In this document: positions 59,301-64,000 of the stretch, one piece after another
Layout: each line of letters starts with the position of its first letter
Numbering within the stretch: the stretch's first letter is position 1
Assembly: GCA_949592205.1 (NCBI GenBank)
Contig: CATIUR010000006.1
Span: 8,325,001 to 8,389,000 of the forward strand
Length of the DNA stretch: 64,000 nt
Origin: Helichrysum umbraculigerum
Taxonomy: Eukaryota; Streptophyta; Magnoliopsida; Asterales; Asteraceae
Direction of reading: 5' to 3'
Translations under genes and position numbers: made by a program
Notes under the pieces: generated by a model
Databases searched by the model: none
What the model saw: the letters and a program-made list of their open reading frames with translations, nothing else
Told to the model about the DNA's origin: nothing

Positions 59301-60200
59301 CTGAGCAGATTTCGGTGGCCGGAAAATCGGCCGGATAGCATCCGTTTGGTCCAAATCTTTTACCCAACCCATATACGGACATTATACACTTAAACAAACC
59401 ACAAACAAGTAAAAATAAGTGAAAACGGAGAGTTTCGGGTTTTTGTCGGAAACTTACGCGGTGGCGAATCGAAAATCCGACAAGATGAAGTTGTAGATCG
59501 TTGCGTGGTGGTCGTTATTCCCTAATTAGATTTGCGATTTGAGGTCGTTTTGTGGTGCAATTTGATGATTTTTGATGATGGTGGTGGATGGTTGTTTTGA
59601 GAGAAAATGAAAAGGAGAGAGAGAAGTGAAAGATGGTGATGATGTTGAAATGAGAAAGTGGGGAGGGGGAATGGGGTTTGGTGAAAGCCCCATTTTTTCA
59701 GTCCCCGTCCCGTGCTCCGTGCGGTGTTCGTTCTCCCGATTATTTAAACGTTTAGTTAATATTAGTTACTTTTAAATATACGTTTTAAAATGCGAATAAA
59801 TTCCCGATAATTTGGTTGAAGTATTTTTATCAAAATATTTTATGTTGTAGTTATAAATTATAACTTAAACTAATTTTGTTTTGTCGCGCGTGTTTATATT
59901 TTAATCAAGTAAATTGTTATTTATACGATACGGTTTAAACTGAAATATTATAAAAATAATATTCTTGAGATATAATAGTTTCATTAAATAATGTTATGTT
60001 ATTTAATTAAATTGTTCACCAACGTCCGTATTTAATTGAACCGAATTACATTCGATTTGAAACTTGTACGATTTAATCAAATCGCATACTTGTATATATT
60101 CAACAATATATATTTTGATACATTAATTAGCCTATCACAGAACTAATTACATGTATTACATTTGATTAGGCCCTAATTAATAGTCCTAATTTGACGGGTG

Positions 60201-60217
60201 TTCTCCCCCTGTTAGAA
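60201..60217 (-). other. Polypurine tract of the chromovirus
   Basis: On the minus strand it reads TTCTAACAGGGGGAGAA, the same core as in the TR-GAG element at 4468-4485. Confidence 0.85.
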
Positions 60218-60234
60218 TAATTTCGTCCCGAAAT

Positions 60235-63210
60235 TTAGTTCGTTGTCGTGTTTGAAGTAGCGTCAGTGAATAACTGAGGATACTTGAGTCTCATTTGGTC
60301 TTCCCGTTCCCAGGTGAACTCTGGACCACGCCGCGAGTTCCACCTAACCTTGACGATGGGAATACGACTTTGTTTGAGTTGTTTGACCTCACGGTCCATG
60401 ATTTCGGCGGGTTCTTCAACGAAGTGAAGCTTGTCGTCAACTCGAATTTCATCGAGTGGAATGATAAGTGTCTCATCAGACAGACACTTTTTCAAATTTG
60501 AAATGTGAAAAGTGGGGTGCACGATGCTGAGCTCAGCCGGCAGCTGCAATCGTTATGCCACTGGACCAATTCTCTCTAGGATCTCGAATGGTCCAATGTA
60601 TCTGGGATTTAACTTCCCTCGTTTGCCAAATCGGATTACGCCTTTCCATGGCGATACTTTAAGTAGTACTAGATCCCCAACTTGGAACTCGAGTGGCTTA
60701 CGTCTCACGTCAGCATAACTTTTCTGACGATCATGTGCGGCTTTGAGTTTGTTTTGGATTTCGAAGATTTTCTCGGTTGTTTCGTGAATGATTTCCGGAC
60801 CCGTGAGTTGGCTATCCCCAACTTCGGTCCAACAGATCGGTGATCGGCACTTACGACCGTACAGTGCCTCGAAAGGTGCAGCCTTGATGCTGGTATGATA
60901 GCTATTGTTGTACGAAAACTCGCACAATGGTAGGTGTCGTTCCCAGTTTACACCGAAGTCAACTACGCAGGCCCGTAGCATGTCTTCCAGTGTTTGAATT
61001 GTTCGTTCACTTTGGCCATCAGTTTGCGGATGGTACGCGGTACTCATATCGAGACGAGTACCCAATGATTTTTGAAGTGATTGCCAAAAGTGAGATGTGA
61101 AACGACTATCCCTATCGGAGATAATCGAGATTGGAACACCATGTCGAGAGATGATTTCCTTGATGTATATTTGTGTGAGGCGTTCCATTTTATCGGTTTC
61201 CTTGATCGCCAGGAAATGAGCAGATTTCGTGAGACGATCGACGATCACCCAAATGGTATCGCAACCGCTCGATGACTTGGGTAGTTTGGTTATGAAATCC
61301 ATGGCGATCTGTTCCCATTTCCATTCAGGAATGTCGGGTTGTTGAAGTAAGCCAGAAGGCTTTTGATATTCAGCTTTGACTTTTGAGCAAGTAAGGCACT
61401 TGCTAACGTAGGTGGCGAGTTCGGCTTTCATGTTTGGCCACCAATAGAAATCCTTGATACCGTGATACATTTTGTCAGATCCCGGATGGTTAGAATATTT
61501 AGACTTGTGAGCTTCATCCATCACCAAGTCTCGCAGGTTCCCGAAACTAGGAAACCAGATTCGGTTTGAGAAATACCTAACTCTGTTAGGTTTGACTTCG
61601 AATTGTTTATCCATGCCTTGCAAGGCTTCGTTTTTGATGTTATCGGGTTTCAAGGCTTTGAGTTGAGCAGTACGAATCTGAATGTTCAGATCGTTATGAA
61701 TTGTCATGCTGAGGGCTCGGACTCGAAGTGGTTTCGATCGTTCCTTTCGACTGAGGGCGTCGGCAACAACATTTGCCTTCCCTGGATGGTATTTGATTTC
61801 GCAGTCGTAATCGGTAAGCAACTTGACCCATCGGCGTTGTCTCATATTGAGATCCTTCTGTTCGAAAATGTGTTGGAGACTTTTGTGGTCGGTAAAGATT
61901 GTGCACTTAGTGCCGTAAAGATAATGTCTCCAGATTTTGAGAGCAAAAACGACTACCCCAAGTTCGAGGTCATGCATGGTGTAGTTCTTTTCGTGAATTT
62001 TGAGTTGCCGTGAAGCGTAGGCAATGACCTTGTCTCGTTGCATCAGCACGCAACCGAGACCTTGGTGAGAAGCATCGCAGTATACCACGAAGTCATCGGT
62101 GCCTTCGGGTAATGATAAGATTGGAGCACTGCAAAGCTTTTGTTTCAGAAGTTGGAATGCTGACTCTTGTTTTTCAGTCCAGTCCAACTTTTTGTCTTTC
62201 TGAGTCAGTGTCATGAGTGGCAACGCTATTTTTGAGAAGTTCTCAATGAATCGTCGATAGTAGCCGGCCAGTCCTAAAAACTGCCGTACTTCTGTTGGAG
62301 TTGTCGGTGATTGCCAATTTTTGATAGCCTCGATTTTCGAAGGATCTACATGAATTCCCTGACTATCGATGACGTGTCCAAGTAATTGAACGGTTTGTAT
62401 CCAGAACTCACACTTGGATAATTTGGCGTAAAGTTCCTCGTGCTTAAGTAGTTCAAGGATGGTTTGAAGATGTTGCGCGTGATCTTGTTCGTTTGGTGAA
62501 TATATGAGGATGTCATCGATGAAGACAATGACAAACTTGTCGAGGTAAGGTTTGCACACCCGATTCATAAGGTCCATGAATACGGCCGGTGCATTGGTTA
62601 GACCGAATGGCATTACTTGAAATTCGTAATGCCCATAACGGGTTCTGAACGTGGTTTTTGGAATATCGGCGTCACGAACACGCAATTGATGATAACCTGA
62701 TCGAAGATCAATCTTTGAATAACAACTCGACCCTTGAAGTTGGTCGAACAGGTCATCGATTCGAGGAAGTGGGTATCGGTTCTTGACGGTCAACTTGTTC
62801 AACTCTCGGTAGTCGATACACATTCGGAAAGAACCATCTTTCTTTTTGTCAAATAGGACCGGAGCTCCCCAAGGTGAAGAACTCGGCCTAATGAATCCTC
62901 TTTCCAGGAGCTCCTGTAACTGGGTGGACAACTCCTGAAGTTCGGATGGAGCTAAACAGTATGGTGCTCGGGCCACAGGTGCAGCACCTGGCACGAGATC
63001 GATTGAGAACTCAACCTTTCTTGGTGGTGGTAGACCAGGTAGTTCTTCGGGAAAGACTTCTGGAAAGTCTCGAACGATTGGCACATCCTCAAGTCGCTTC
63101 TCCTCCGACTTTTTCTCCATGATGTGCGCGAGGATTGCTGGATAACCCTTTCTCAGAAATTTTCGGGTTTTCAAACAAGATGTGATATTGAGTCTCGTCC
63201 CGCCGGTCTC
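60235..63210 (-). pseudogene. Chromovirus (Tekay/Del-like) pol: RT, RNase H, integrase, chromodomain
   Basis: The frame is open from the V insertion at 63210 to 60553. It then continues after one TAA (60553-60555) to a stop at 60235. Numbering below counts from the GTG at 63246, which itself lies in the LTR V sequence. Protease C-terminus and linker: DVPIVRDFPEVFPEELPGLP (54-73). Reverse transcriptase has KIDLRSGYHQ (Asp180) and FIDDIL (Asp244/245), RNase H has CDAS (Asp391) and TDHKS (Asp453), and integrase has the zinc finger (His580, His587, Cys617, Cys620) and catalytic Asp650, Asp711 and Glu747. After the stop, a chromodomain is recognised by VKVRWNSRRGPEFTWE. The chromodomain targets integration to marked chromatin. 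Only this nonsense codon and the 5' truncation disable it. It is the likely autonomous relative of the TR-GAG element. Confidence 0.93.
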
Positions 63211-64000
63211 TGTTGCGCCCGAAACGGTCGTTATCGAAGCGGGCACAACAGTGGGTTGTTTTAAATTTATAGAGCTGGGGATATCCTAAGCTAATACTAC
63301 TTTCAGCCCTAATTAGGTTACTAGGGTAGTAAGCGGTATGTTGACTCAGGTGTCGTTCTTTCACTACAACGGGCATTGGATCTTAGGTGTTATAATTACC
63401 TTTGGTGACTTAGCTAAGGTTTAACTAAAGTGGATTTGGTTTTATAACTAATTTACGAAAAATAAATGCAGAAAAGGAAAGGATGTTTGTACGGAGACTC
63501 AGAGAACAGTGGATACGAGAGTGTTTACTATGATGCCGGTATATGCTTTGAATAAGTAGTTATGGGTATTTAAGCCACTAGTTATGATGATTAATCCGTT
63601 GAGTAACCAGGAACTTAAATTAACACGAAGTATTATACCTACGGCAGTTCCTTAGCTTTTCCCACGTATTTAAACGCTATACGAAGTACTATGCCGTTTT
63701 ATGGTTTTTCCTTAGCATTGATTCAAATTGCCAGTTTGCTCATTGGATACCCTATATTATTAATGACGTATAATTACGATCCTATCAAATATCTAACGTA
63801 AAGGTCTCTACAATCAGATAAATAATATGTCACATGGATAGCAATTATATAGTGTCGGATACACCGGAAGTTCTCCTAAATGTACTGATCAATTCAATCA
63901 ACAGTTATTCTCTAATCCTATTCCCCAATCTCTGACAAATGTGTGTCGATATCATGGCACGAATTGTTGAATAAACAATAATGTGAACAGGAGTTACCCT
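63211..64000 (-). mobile_element. LTR V, left part only, inserted in the chromovirus pol
   Basis: The pol frame ends at 63210, and non-coding DNA follows to the end of the window. The boundary begins TGTTGCGCCCGAAACGG. About 50 bases in, GTTTTAAATTTATAGAGCTGGGG matches the corresponding part of LTR Z (near 29190-29215), and the first bases also align with TGAAGCGCCACC. It is therefore probably the end of a Z-related LTR in minus orientation, with GTCTC (63206-63210) as left target duplication. The other end is outside the window. Confidence 0.65.

Larger units (their letters stand above)
47551..60200 (-). repeat. 3' LTR U of a chromovirus, split by a nested Athila-like element
   Basis: The two pieces 47551-48731 and 58789-60200 join at the TATTT target site to give an LTR of about 2.59 kb. 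The left end is TGTAACACCCCC followed by AGCGGAAGC. The right part resembles the TR-GAG LTR (GATTTGAGGTCGTTT, GAGAGAGAG run, CCCGATTATTTAAACGTTTA). A GC-rich cluster of GCGACGTCGCA words lies at 59040-59300, and another GC patch (CCGGGGGTAGCGCCCCTGG) near 58808-58870. It ends GACGGGTG directly at the PPT, so the expected TGTAA start of the LTR on the minus strand is missing (5-base deletion). The left flank is GTCAG (47546-47550); its partner is outside the window. Confidence 0.85.

Noticed and set aside
59085..59397. Three overlapping minus ORFs of 73-95 codons
   Set aside because: They are produced by the GCGACGTCGCA cluster in LTR U, open in three frames because the repeats lack stop words.
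63211..63376. N-terminal extension of the chromovirus pol (MPASITTVSGAT) and the overlapping 95-codon ORF
   Set aside because: These bases belong to LTR V. True pol sequence begins at 63210 with ETGGTRLN.
1..64000. tRNA, rRNA or organelle-derived inserts
   Set aside because: No tRNA cloverleaf-like or conserved rRNA segments were noticed by reading. A tRNAscan or rRNA profile search would be decisive.

Overview
This window is nuclear DNA from a flowering plant, almost certainly a eudicot. The evidence is GT-AG and GC-AG introns, AT-rich intergenic sequence, plant Gypsy retroelements (Tekay/Del-like chromovirus and Athila-like), a Stowaway MITE and a plant-type WDR55 gene. I cannot name the species from sequence alone. 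Only one host gene looks intact: a 15-exon WDR55-like WD40 gene on the + strand (11318-16893), whose spliced frame closes at 352 codons plus stop. Nearly everything else is transposable elements inserted into one another.

Left part (1521-10237): a MULE-like element with inverted termini carries a 4-coumarate:CoA-ligase-like gene fragment (Pack-type). A complete 7.5-kb LTR retrotransposon (1680-9155, minus, TSD AAATG) is inserted in it. That retrotransposon keeps only gag (TR-GAG type), with initiator-tRNA-Met PBS, PPT and 2.7-2.8-kb LTRs carrying a 17-bp array.

Middle part (17673-47550): after WDR55 lies a same-family pair of LTRs in opposite orientations (17882-24211), then a 9.6-kb direct segmental duplication (22077-31685 and 35722-45272) around a 4-kb unique remnant. 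Each copy holds part of the inverted LTR nest, a solo LTR with TSD AGGGA, a TauE/SafE exporter gene fragment and a 2.55-kb LTR called Z here. Target-site bases suggest recombination between a chromosome with a full Z element and one with only its solo LTR. The right flank of Z (45273-47550) is a broken multi-exon minus-strand gene resembling the DUF1985/Ulp1-associated genes of plant MULEs.

Right part (47551-64000): a chromovirus (minus) whose 3' LTR is split by an Athila-like element (48732-58783, TSD TATTT). The right LTR of that element is in turn split by a solo LTR (56042-58491, TSD CGACT). The chromovirus pol (RT, RNase H, integrase, chromodomain) runs from 63210 to 60235 with one nonsense codon, and is cut at 63211 by another LTR (V) that leaves the window.

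The most unusual signal is that almost every LTR family here carries its own cluster of short GC-rich, often palindromic repeats inside otherwise AT-rich sequence. The motif differs between families whose flanking LTR sequence is clearly related, and unit number differs between recently duplicated copies.
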